A stretch of DNA of 39,852 nt from Leptolyngbyaceae cyanobacterium M33_DOE_097. Lineage in GTDB: Bacteria > Cyanobacteriota > Cyanobacteriia > Leptolyngbyales > Leptolyngbyaceae. Below the pieces are notes generated by a model that made no database searches, was not told the origin of the DNA, and worked only from the letters and a program-made list of their open reading frames with translations. Positions 33,396 through 39,852 of the stretch are shown here, piece by piece (positions within the stretch are counted from its first letter, which is position 1; the number at the start of each line of letters is the position of its first letter). The stretch covers positions 1-39,852 of the forward strand of contig DVDV01000238.1 of the NCBI GenBank assembly GCA_015296075.1, read 5' to 3'. Position numbers and translations under genes: made by a program.

Positions 33396-35213
33396 TTACT
33401 TAGCGGGGGTATTGGCTGGTTTTGCACTCGCTTGTTGTTTGGTGCGCTCCCAACTGAGCAGGCCAACGCCAAAGGTCACTAAAAAGATTCCTAAAAACTG
33501 AATAAACTGAAGCTTGTCGTTAATTACAAGTAGCCCCAACAAAGCAGTAACGGCTGGGCCGCTAGAGGCAATGATTGAAGCTAACGAAGCACCCATGAGC
33601 CGCACCCCAAAGTTGTTGGCTAAATAACCAACGAGCGTCAAAATGCCAAGCACTAAGCCACCCACGAACAAACCAGAAGAATCACCAACTTTGACACCTA
33701 GGTCGAGTGGCATCAGCAAAACGATACTAGAGAGGACGAAAATCGTCGCAAACTGAATCAAGCTGACTGGCACCGGATGTAATTTTTTAAATCCCAGCTG
33801 CATAAACAGCAGGTAGAAGGCAAATGCAACCCCCGAAAGAGCGGCAACGATCACACCCGTTGCGCCACCTGTAACGATCGCGCCCCAACTGATGCGGGGC
33901 AAGGCGGTAAAGAAAACGCCCAGCAAAATAATGCCCATAACTACCCACCGCAACCGGGTCGGGCGATCGCGGAACAGCAGCCACGCTAAGGGCACCGTCA
34001 CAATCGGGTACATAAACAACAGCGTGACCGCCACCCCAGGCCCAATGCGACCGATCGCAATGTAGATCAAGATTTGCGATAAAAACAGCGAAACACCGCT
34101 GATAAAGACATTAATTAACGGGCGGCGATCGTCTGAAGTCGTAAACCTCCTGATATCACGCCACACAGGGGGGTACAAAAACATGGCAACGGGCACCATC
34201 AACGGCAACACAATTAACATGCGTAACCAAAGAATTAATAGGGCATTGCCGAGGCCAAGCTTGATAAAGCCACCCATCTCATAGCCACCACCCAACCAGC
34301 CAAAAATGACACTAGGGGTGCCAACAATCTTGACGACCACATTGTGAAACGACAGTGCCAGAGTCGAGAGCAGCACCAACAGCAAGCCCACTTGAAACTG
34401 AGATAACTCGCGCTTGACGGGGGGAGGCGGTGCGACAGGTGTTGCCGGAAACTGGAGGGGCAGAGGGTTTGATTGAGCAGTAGAGGAGGTCGAGGTTGCG
34501 GGATCTTCCGATGGTTGAATGAAAGAATCGCGAAACTCTTGGGGTGAGACTGGAGGTGCAGCCTCATAAGCAGTGTCAGAAGTGGGATGCCCATTACTGG
34601 GGATGGGCGATCCTATTGGCGATCGCGCCGTTGCGACTTCCACCTGGAGTTGCTCTCGGAGCCGCTCAATCAGCGCTTCTAGAATTGTCGCGCCTTGCTG
34701 CTCTAAAGTATGCATCCGGTTGAGCTGCTGCGACAGAGAACTCTCGTAGCTATCAAGTTCTCGCTGAAGGGTTTTGAAGGTATTGGTAAAGCTAGCATCA
34801 AAGCTAGAAAGTAGGCGCTGGGCCGTCTCATCTGTGCCATTGCCACTGATACTGATCGCTCGCTTAGCCGTACTTGCGCTAGCCATTTCACTTAAGCGCT
34901 CGACGATCAACGCTTGCAGATGATTAGCAATCACCTGGGCTAGCTGCTTAGCCCAAATTTGTTGTTGCGCCATCTGTTGATGCGAGAGTGCTTCAAACCG
35001 TTGAGTTTGAAGGGCATGTTGCTGCTGACGCAACGCCTCAACTTCGGTCTGCAACCGAGCTTTCTCAGTTCGCAGCCAAAGCACCTCCTCTGAAAGCTGA
35101 GCAATCAAGCCGTCGTGGAGATTTTGCAACTCGTTTGAGACTGTCTGCAAAATCTGCTCAGCAGACCGAGACGAGTTAGTACCTTTTTGCCATTGATTGC
35201 CCTGATGATTCAT
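33396..35213 (-). CDS. DMT/EamA transporter with N-terminal coiled-coil extension
   Basis: 605 aa from ATG 35213 (GGAA upstream); a TTG at 35234 is in frame. Residues about 20-200 are soluble and rich in Gln, Glu and Leu, with strong heptad-like stretches (LSEEVLWLRTEKARLQTEVE, LQRELDSYESSLSQQLNRMH). A Ser/Pro linker (about 205-270) leads to ten membrane helices in two EamA halves, beginning QVGLLLVLLSTLALSFHNVVV and ending LGIFLVTFGVGLLSWER. EamA proteins are drug/metabolite transporters, often of amino acids or nucleotide derivatives. The long cytoplasmic coiled coil is unusual. The substrate is unknown. Confidence 0.87.
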   Translation of the reverse strand: MNHQGNQWQKGTNSSRSAEQILQTVSNELQNLHDGLIAQLSEEVLWLRTEKARLQTEVEALRQQQHALQTQRFEALSHQQMAQQQIWAKQLAQVIANHLQALIVERLSEMASASTAKRAISISGNGTDETAQRLLSSFDASFTNTFKTLQRELDSYESSLSQQLNRMHTLEQQGATILEALIERLREQLQVEVATARSPIGSPIPSNGHPTSDTAYEAAPPVSPQEFRDSFIQPSEDPATSTSSTAQSNPLPLQFPATPVAPPPPVKRELSQFQVGLLLVLLSTLALSFHNVVVKIVGTPSVIFGWLGGGYEMGGFIKLGLGNALLILWLRMLIVLPLMVPVAMFLYPPVWRDIRRFTTSDDRRPLINVFISGVSLFLSQILIYIAIGRIGPGVAVTLLFMYPIVTVPLAWLLFRDRPTRLRWVVMGIILLGVFFTALPRISWGAIVTGGATGVIVAALSGVAFAFYLLFMQLGFKKLHPVPVSLIQFATIFVLSSIVLLMPLDLGVKVGDSSGLFVGGLVLGILTLVGYLANNFGVRLMGASLASIIASSGPAVTALLGLLVINDKLQFIQFLGIFLVTFGVGLLSWERTKQQASAKPANTPAK

Positions 35214-35535
35214 GACGCAGTTCCAAAGAGCCAACCTCTGACTGAATCTGTTGTTGGCGGCTTGTTGACTATTGTTCCCAGGCTGTCAAAGAACACAACG
35301 ACTTTTTCGGCTGAATGCAGCTTCAGTGGAGCAATTCTTCTGCTCACACGTTATAGCCAGTTACGTAGACAGAATAACTGGAAAGCCACTGCCGCACGCT
35401 GCATTCTGTAAAGCAGAATAAAATAATAGACTCTTAAAAAAATCGTTAACACTTAAATTAAAGTGTATCCGCTGAATCTGCGATCGCACGGAAATTTCAT
35501 GCTTTTCTACGAACTAATGATTTGAGTTTCGTTCC
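35214..35535. other. Gene-free stretch between the DMT transporter and allA
   Basis: 322 bases, divergent promoters expected. AATCGTTAACACTTA (35441-35455) and TATCCGCTGAA (35466-35476) recur in similar form at 29131-29145 and 29226-29236. ACACTT-6-AAGTGT (35449-35466) is a 6-bp dyad between the two. Confidence 0.4.
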
Positions 35536-36039
35536 ATGCACACCCCTCAGATCAAACATTTATCAGCTCAACCAATCAGCCAGGATGCATTTTGTCCCTA
35601 TGGGCAGGTCATTTTTGCCTGCGAAGATCATAAATTATTTGATCAAACGGATGCGCAACTTGTCTTAGACCGGGGAACTCCTCGGTTTTACATCATGCGC
35701 CTCAACCAAAGGCCCTTGAGGTTTCATCGAATTACTCGCCATGTTCAATGTACTCAGTGTTTGGGATCTTTAGGGGGCAAAGCTTGGTTTTTAGGAGTCG
35801 CTGCACCCAATCATCAACAGTCTGTTCCTGATCTGGATACGCTACAGGTTTTTCACATTCCAGGCAACTGCTTCGTGAAGCTCCACCTTGGCACCTGGCA
35901 TGCTGGCCCCTACTTCGAGGCAGAGTGGGTCGATTTTTATAACCTTGAGTTAAGCGATACAAACGTGAGCGACCACGAAACTTGTGACTTGATGAAGACT
36001 TGGGCGATCGAGGTTGAAATTGCGACCCAGTATTTTTAG
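35536..36039 (+). CDS. allA: Ureidoglycolate lyase family protein
   Basis: 167 aa. It matches the AllA/ureidoglycolate hydrolase fold: PISQDAFCPYGQVI at the start, RFYIMRLNQRPLRFHRITRHVQCTQCLGSLGGKAWFLGVAAP in the middle and FHIPGNCFVKLHLGTWHAGPYF at the end, the last part carrying conserved His residues. AllA releases urea from ureidoglycolate to give glyoxylate in allantoin/purine breakdown. No other purine-catabolic gene is adjacent, so the physiological role here is not proven by context. ATG start, no strong ribosome-binding site. Confidence 0.85.
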   Translation: MHTPQIKHLSAQPISQDAFCPYGQVIFACEDHKLFDQTDAQLVLDRGTPRFYIMRLNQRPLRFHRITRHVQCTQCLGSLGGKAWFLGVAAPNHQQSVPDLDTLQVFHIPGNCFVKLHLGTWHAGPYFEAEWVDFYNLELSDTNVSDHETCDLMKTWAIEVEIATQYF

Positions 36040-36053
36040 GCGAAAGAACAAAA

Positions 36054-36082
36054 TAAGCCTGACATCTGTACCGTCAGGCTTA
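36054..36082. terminator. Bidirectional terminator between allA and petG
   Basis: A perfect 10-bp stem, 36054-36063 with 36073-36082, and a 9-nt loop. In minus-strand reading it is followed by TTTTGTTCTTT, suiting petG; in plus-strand reading by ATAAAAG, less typical, for allA, whose stop is 15 bases upstream. Confidence 0.75.
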
Positions 36083-36107
36083 ATAAAAGTTGAACAATAA
36101 TTTAATC

Positions 36108-36221
36108 CTACAGCCCTAGTTGGTCGCCCCGACGGTACTGCAAGTAAGCTGCTACAAACAAACCAGCCAGAGTAATGGGGATTAGCCCTAGCACGATGCC
36201 CAGCAAAATTGGCTCGATCAA
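36108..36221 (-). CDS. petG: Cytochrome b6f subunit PetG
   Basis: 37 aa, exactly the PetG length: [19 protein letters not shown], then [17 protein letters not shown]. PetG is a one-helix subunit needed for assembly or stability of the b6f complex. The start is a TTG; AGGAG lies 7 bases upstream and no ATG or GTG is in frame nearby, so TTG is the only sensible start. It is easily missed because of its size and rare start codon. It is followed by a terminator and appears monocistronic. Confidence 0.93.
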   Translation of the reverse strand: MIEPILLGIVLGLIPITLAGLFVAAYLQYRRGDQLGL

Positions 36222-36566
36222 CGTTAGTCTCCTTTTATAACCGCAGGTCTTAAAAATGGGGCTGAAAAACCCAGCCAAACTGTCATTGCTAGCCCCGCTG
36301 CTCGCAAACTTGTGATAAACGCAACTTGCAACTCAGAAGGGGACAGAACAGCTTCGGTTCATCCATCCCAATTGGTACAACCCTTATCTTAAGGTAAAAG
36401 CAGCCCTCAACCAAGCCAGAAAACGTTGCAAGTTGATTGGATCCCCAAAGAACTGCTGATTTTGCCGTTTCTTTAGTAAATGTGAGAAATTGCAAAGTTA
36501 TCTAAACTGGCTATAAATTAGTAAAGAATCAATGCCGCAAATTTAAAAGACTTAAAGATTAAGCAG
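36222..36566. other. Gene-free stretch between petG and cytM
   Basis: 345 bases holding the divergent promoters for petG and cytM. Apart from an AT-rich tail before cytM I see no repeat, dyad or ORF that stands out. Confidence 0.4.
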
Positions 36567-36953
36567 TTGAATAATCAAATTGCTACGACCAAAGAAAACA
36601 CGGGTCAGGCTGTTAAGGCGGTGACAACACTTTTGTTTGCGATCGCATTCGTCATCCTTATCCTTGTTTTTGGGTTTTATCGGTCACATCCGGCCAACCC
36701 TTATGTCAAAGATGTTTTGGCATTGCAGGGGAATGCGGTGCAAGGAAAAGCGATCTTTTTGATGAATTGTGCTGGGTGTCATGGCGAAGCCGCAGACGGA
36801 CGCGTAGGTCCCAGTTTGCATGGGTTGTCTGACCGCAAATCAAGAGTGGCTATCATTCAGCAAGTTATCAGTGGGCAAACGCCGCCAATGCCTCAGTTTC
36901 AGCCTTCGACTCAAGAAATGGCAGACTTACTCAGCTATTTAGAAAAGTTGTAA
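36567..36953 (+). CDS. cytM: Cytochrome cM
   Basis: 128 aa. An N-terminal membrane anchor (about residues 18-37) is followed by a small class I cytochrome c domain: HPANPYVKDVLALQGNAVQGKAIF, heme site C68-A-G-C71-H72, VGPSLHGLSDRKS, and TPPMPQFQPS with likely axial Met108, ending MADLLSYLEKL. These motifs are typical of CytM, a low-potential cytochrome conserved in cyanobacteria and implicated in stress, respiration and dark heterotrophy. The start is a TTG (36567); a GTG at 36621 would cut the N-terminus. It is separated from petG by a divergent promoter region. Confidence 0.88.
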   Translation: MNNQIATTKENTGQAVKAVTTLLFAIAFVILILVFGFYRSHPANPYVKDVLALQGNAVQGKAIFLMNCAGCHGEAADGRVGPSLHGLSDRKSRVAIIQQVISGQTPPMPQFQPSTQEMADLLSYLEKL

Positions 36954-37155
36954 TCGGGATGTGATTCTAAAAATGAGGCTCAGTTCTCAGGTTGAGAATT
37001 TGACCGTCCAGGAACCTCTGGTAAAGATCTAAGGTCGAAAAACACACGATTGAAAAAACTTTGTCATGATAGAACCCGGTACCTAGAGTATTTTAGATAC
37101 AGCTTTGTTTGGTCAGTCGTTAAACCGTTTCTCTGCAATTTACTGTTATTAGCCT

Positions 37156-37758
37156 ATGACTCGCTTAGATAGCAATCATTCTGACCGCTCTGATGAAACT
37201 TCCAACCGCCCAGTTCATGAGAATCCTTGGGTCGAGGGGATTAAAACGATTGCTTTAAGTGCTGTACTCGCATTTGGCATCCGCACGTTTGTTGCAGAAG
37301 CACGTTATATTCCCTCTGGGTCGATGTTGCCAACGCTGCAAGTCAACGATCGCCTGATTGTCGATAAGGTTGGCTATCGGTTTAGTAATCCGGGGCGGGG
37401 CGATATTGTTGTGTTTTCGCCAACTGATAAATTGCAAGAGCAAAACTACAAAGACGCATTTATCAAGCGAGTAATCGGCTTGCCCGGTGAAAAAGTCGAG
37501 GTTAAGGGTGGCAAGGTTTATGTCAATGACCAGGCTCTAAAAGAGATCTACGTCGAAGATAAGCCTGCTTACCAGTATGGGCCTGTGATCGTCCCTGAAA
37601 ACTCTTACCTGGTCTTGGGCGACAACCGCAACAACAGCTATGACAGCCATTACTGGGGCTTTGTGCCACGTGAGAATATTATTGGCCGCGCCGTTGTGCG
37701 GTTTTGGCCACCTGAGCGGGTTGGTAGCATTCAACCTGACCCAAGCTACGCAAAGTAG
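37156..37758 (+). CDS. lepB: Signal peptidase I
   Basis: 200 aa. One N-terminal membrane helix (about 29-45) places the catalytic domain outside. Catalytic Ser56 is in [11 protein letters not shown], Lys104 in [13 protein letters not shown], and the family boxes GDIVVF and [18 protein letters not shown] are present. It removes signal peptides from exported and lumenal proteins. ATG start. A very strong terminator follows at 37801. Confidence 0.95.
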   Translation: MTRLDSNHSDRSDETSNRPVHENPWVEGIKTIALSAVLAFGIRTFVAEARYIPSGSMLPTLQVNDRLIVDKVGYRFSNPGRGDIVVFSPTDKLQEQNYKDAFIKRVIGLPGEKVEVKGGKVYVNDQALKEIYVEDKPAYQYGPVIVPENSYLVLGDNRNNSYDSHYWGFVPRENIIGRAVVRFWPPERVGSIQPDPSYAK

Positions 37759-37800
37759 CCGGTTCAACTCAAGCTGTTGAGGTCTGAGCTTAACTTTGTC

Positions 37801-37844
37801 TGCTGGTCAGAAACATCCTTGAGAGTTTCTGACCAGCATTTTTT
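37801..37844 (+). terminator. Rho-independent terminator of lepB
   Basis: Perfect 14-bp stem (37801-37814 with 37825-37838), 10-nt loop, then TTTTTT. It lies 42 bases after the lepB stop, and its T run directly abuts the MITE-like element. Confidence 0.95.
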
Positions 37845-37945
37845 GGCGTTGCTGAATGTATATATGATTTTTGGATAAGCATCCCTATGCTAGGGGCGTT
37901 TCGCGAAACGCCCTTACAGAATTCATACGCCCAATCAGCAACGCC
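37845..37945. mobile_element. MITE-like element with GGCGTTGCTGA terminal repeats
   Basis: GGCGTTGCTGA (37845-37855) and its exact complement TCAGCAACGCC (37935-37945) bound a 101-bp non-coding unit. Its centre is the perfect 20-bp palindrome GGGCGTTTCGCGAAACGCCC (37894-37913), flanked by TAG and TTACA. GGCGTTGCTGA-type ends with a palindromic GGGGCG core are, as I recall, a frequent intergenic repeat in cyanobacteria. No target duplication is evident. Confidence 0.7.
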
Positions 37946-37966
37946 CATTCTTTTTAAGAGAGTGCC

Positions 37967-39655
37967 TTACAGCTTCAGGTTTAAGTCTGTGACAGCGCCT
38001 AAACTGCTAGAGGCAACAAGACTGGCATATTTGGCTAATACGCCGGATGTATAGCGGGGCTTGGGTGGTTGCCACTTGGCCCGTCGTTGTTCTAGTTCTG
38101 TTTCGGAGACATTGAGTTGTAGGAGTCGAGCAGGTGCATCAATGGTGATGGAGTCGCCTTCTTCGACAAGGGCGATCGCGCCACCGACATAAGCTTCAGG
38201 GGCAACGTGACCGACCACCATGCCATACGTGCCACCTGAGAAACGCCCATCTGTAATTAAGCCCACTGAATCACCCAGACCTGCCCCAATAATGGCAGAC
38301 GTTGGGGCCAGCATTTCGCGCATGCCGGGGCCACCCTTGGGACCTTCGTAGCGAATGACGATGACATCACCCGCGTTGATTTTGCCAGCCAAGATCGCAT
38401 CCAAACATTCTTCTTCGGAGTTAAAAACTCTGGCAGGCCCAGTAATTTGTGGGTTTTTCACGCCTGAGATTTTGGCAACGGCTCCTTCACTAGCCAGATT
38501 TCCCTTCAGGATAGCCAGGTGCCCACTGGTGTACATAGGGTTGCCCCAGGGACGAATCACATCCTGGTCGGGGCGAGGCTCAGCGGGAATATCGCGTAAA
38601 AGTTCTTCAACGGTCTGGCCAGTGATGGTGATGCAGTCGCCGTGTAGCAAGCCATTGACGAGCAACATTTTCATCACTTGAGGAATGCCACCCGCCTTGT
38701 GTAAGTCAGTCGCGACGTAGCGTCCAGATGGCTTGAGGTCGCATAGCACTGGCACCCGCGCCCGAATCGTCTCAAAATCATCCAGAGTGAGGGGCACGCC
38801 AATTGAGTGCGCGATCGCCAAAAAGTGCAGCACCGCATTGGTCGAGCCACCCACTGCCATGATCACTGAGATCGCGTTCTCAATTGACTTGCGGGTGATG
38901 ATGTCAGAGGGGCGGAGATTGTTGCGAATGGCCTCAACCAGTACCTTACCCGCGATCGCGGTGTTTTCTGCTTTTTCAGGGTCTTCGGCGGCCATCGTAG
39001 ACGAGTACATCAAGCTCATGCCCATCGCCTCAAAAGCTGACGACATGGTGTTAGCAGTGTACATGCCCCCGCAGGAACCCGCACCAGGACACGCATTGCG
39101 CTCTACAGACGTGAGGCGAACTTCATCAATGCGACCGGCACTGTACTGACCTACTGCTTCAAAGGCACTCACAACGGTCAGGTCTTCGCCCTCAAGGTGA
39201 CCAGGTTTGATGGTGCCGCCATAAACAAATAGGGCGGGAATGTTCATCCGAGCCATTGCGATCATCGCACCGGGCATATTTTTGTCACAGCCCCCGATCG
39301 CCAGGATGCCATCCATGCTTTGTGCGTTACAGGCTGTTTCGATCGAGTCGGCAATCACATCACGGGAAACAAGGGAGTACTTCATGCCCTCGGTGCCCAT
39401 TGAGATGCCATCGCTCACTGTGATGGTGCCAAAGACTTGCGGCATACCGCCCCCAGCTCGAATGCCATTTTCTGCTTGGATCGCGAGCGGTGCAATGCCC
39501 ATGTTGCAAGGGGTAATGGTGCTATGGGCACTGGCTACCCCGACAATTGGTTTCTTAAAGTCTTCATCCTGAAAGCCAACCGCCCGTAACATGGCTCGGT
39601 TGGGCGATCGCTGTACGCCCTGGGTTACAACCTGACTTCTCAAATTTTCAGACAT
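37967..39655 (-). CDS. ilvD: Dihydroxy-acid dehydratase
   Basis: 562 aa, full length. Cluster-binding Cys residues are at C50 (TPCNMG), C123 (GGCDKNMPG) and C195 ([14 protein letters not shown]), the set of 2Fe-2S ilvD-type enzymes. The C-terminal catalytic region has [21 protein letters not shown]. It dehydrates dihydroxyisovalerate and dihydroxymethylvalerate in valine, leucine and isoleucine synthesis. Its valine-branch product 2-oxoisovalerate is also the substrate of PanB, encoded at 11068-11838. It is monocistronic as far as visible. Confidence 0.96.
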   Translation of the reverse strand: MSENLRSQVVTQGVQRSPNRAMLRAVGFQDEDFKKPIVGVASAHSTITPCNMGIAPLAIQAENGIRAGGGMPQVFGTITVSDGISMGTEGMKYSLVSRDVIADSIETACNAQSMDGILAIGGCDKNMPGAMIAMARMNIPALFVYGGTIKPGHLEGEDLTVVSAFEAVGQYSAGRIDEVRLTSVERNACPGAGSCGGMYTANTMSSAFEAMGMSLMYSSTMAAEDPEKAENTAIAGKVLVEAIRNNLRPSDIITRKSIENAISVIMAVGGSTNAVLHFLAIAHSIGVPLTLDDFETIRARVPVLCDLKPSGRYVATDLHKAGGIPQVMKMLLVNGLLHGDCITITGQTVEELLRDIPAEPRPDQDVIRPWGNPMYTSGHLAILKGNLASEGAVAKISGVKNPQITGPARVFNSEEECLDAILAGKINAGDVIVIRYEGPKGGPGMREMLAPTSAIIGAGLGDSVGLITDGRFSGGTYGMVVGHVAPEAYVGGAIALVEEGDSITIDAPARLLQLNVSETELEQRRAKWQPPKPRYTSGVLAKYASLVASSSLGAVTDLNLKL

Positions 39656-39774
39656 CGTGTGTTTCTACTCTCTCAATGCAGAATTAGCCGTTTGCAGCTC
39701 AGGAGGGTCTGCCAGCACGTTTGCAACACAGTGCTTTCGATTCCGGTTTATTCATTATCGGGCAAGGTGCGAAT

Positions 39775-39852
39775 GCTGGTAGGGGTGGAAGGATAGGGAA
39801 GACAAGGGGGAGGGAATAGAGGGAAGGAGATGGGAGTGGGGGAGTGGGGGAG
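39775..39852. repeat. G-rich polypurine tract at the window edge
   Basis: From about 39775 to the end the plus strand is almost only G, A and a few T, with repeated GGGGGAG, GGGAAG and GAGTGGGGGAG units. AGGGAATAGAGGG (39811-39823) also occurs at 28841-28853. It continues out of the window. Confidence 0.6.

Noticed and set aside
38355-39572. Three plus-strand ORFs antisense to ilvD
   Set aside because: Shadow frames of a well-conserved gene with GC-biased third positions.
1-39852. CRISPR array, rRNA, transposase or prophage genes
   Set aside because: No regularly spaced repeats, rRNA-like sequence, transposase motif or phage structural gene was seen on either strand.

Overview
The window is a piece of a cyanobacterial chromosome. 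It carries genes found only in oxygenic phototrophs or typical of cyanobacteria: petC-petA and petG (cytochrome b6f), psaX (photosystem I), cytM, sucrose-phosphate phosphatase, an FtsH3-type thylakoid protease and DUF3067. It is also dense in the HIP1 octamer GCGATCGC. psaX plus hopanoid side-chain genes (hpnH-hpnI) suggest a filamentous or thermotolerant lineage, perhaps Leptolyngbya-like, but I cannot fix the genus from sequence alone. No rRNA, CRISPR array, prophage or transposase gene is visible.

Bases 1-3068 look like the distal end of an integrated element. The DNA is AT-rich and sparsely coding. It holds a DUF6602 protein with a PD-(D/E)XK-like signature, a decayed reading frame, a small cyanobacterial hypothetical, a ribbon-helix-helix protein and a small secreted protein. 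It ends in the 3' half of a tRNA-Gly(UCC) gene (3023-3068), preceded by a tandem 10-bp repeat. This is the scar expected when an integrative element enters a tRNA gene; the intact tRNA and the integrase would lie left of base 1.

Bases 3069-23282 are mostly backbone. They hold eda and ftsH, an HlyD adaptor plus FtsX/MacB-type permease with no adjacent ATPase, a periplasmic beta-propeller, panB, a DUF2235 hydrolase, psaX, lipA, a response regulator with a coiled-coil tail and a YdeP-like molybdopterin oxidoreductase. These are followed by ruvA with sucrose-phosphate phosphatase, an MFS transporter broken by one in-frame TGA, and an SGNH/MBOAT O-acyltransferase pair.

Bases 24090-39852 hold hpnH-hpnI, the petC-petA operon with divergent DUF3067, a small zinc-ribbon protein, rlmN, a prolyl oligopeptidase, a coiled-coil/DMT-transporter fusion, allA, petG, cytM, lepB and ilvD. 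Electron-transport genes are therefore spread over four places: psaX, petCA, petG and cytM.

The most notable non-coding structures are two MITE-like elements with the same kind of 20-bp palindromic core (3765-3860 and 37845-37945), three related G-rich polypurine tracts, an NtcA-type GTA-N8-TAC dyad in a 796-bp gene-free stretch, mutually exclusive stems between lipA and the response regulator gene, and several clear rho-independent terminators. I did not find a convincing complete new multi-gene system. The best leads are the tRNA-Gly island and its unseen remainder, and the gene-free stretches with conserved-looking dyads.
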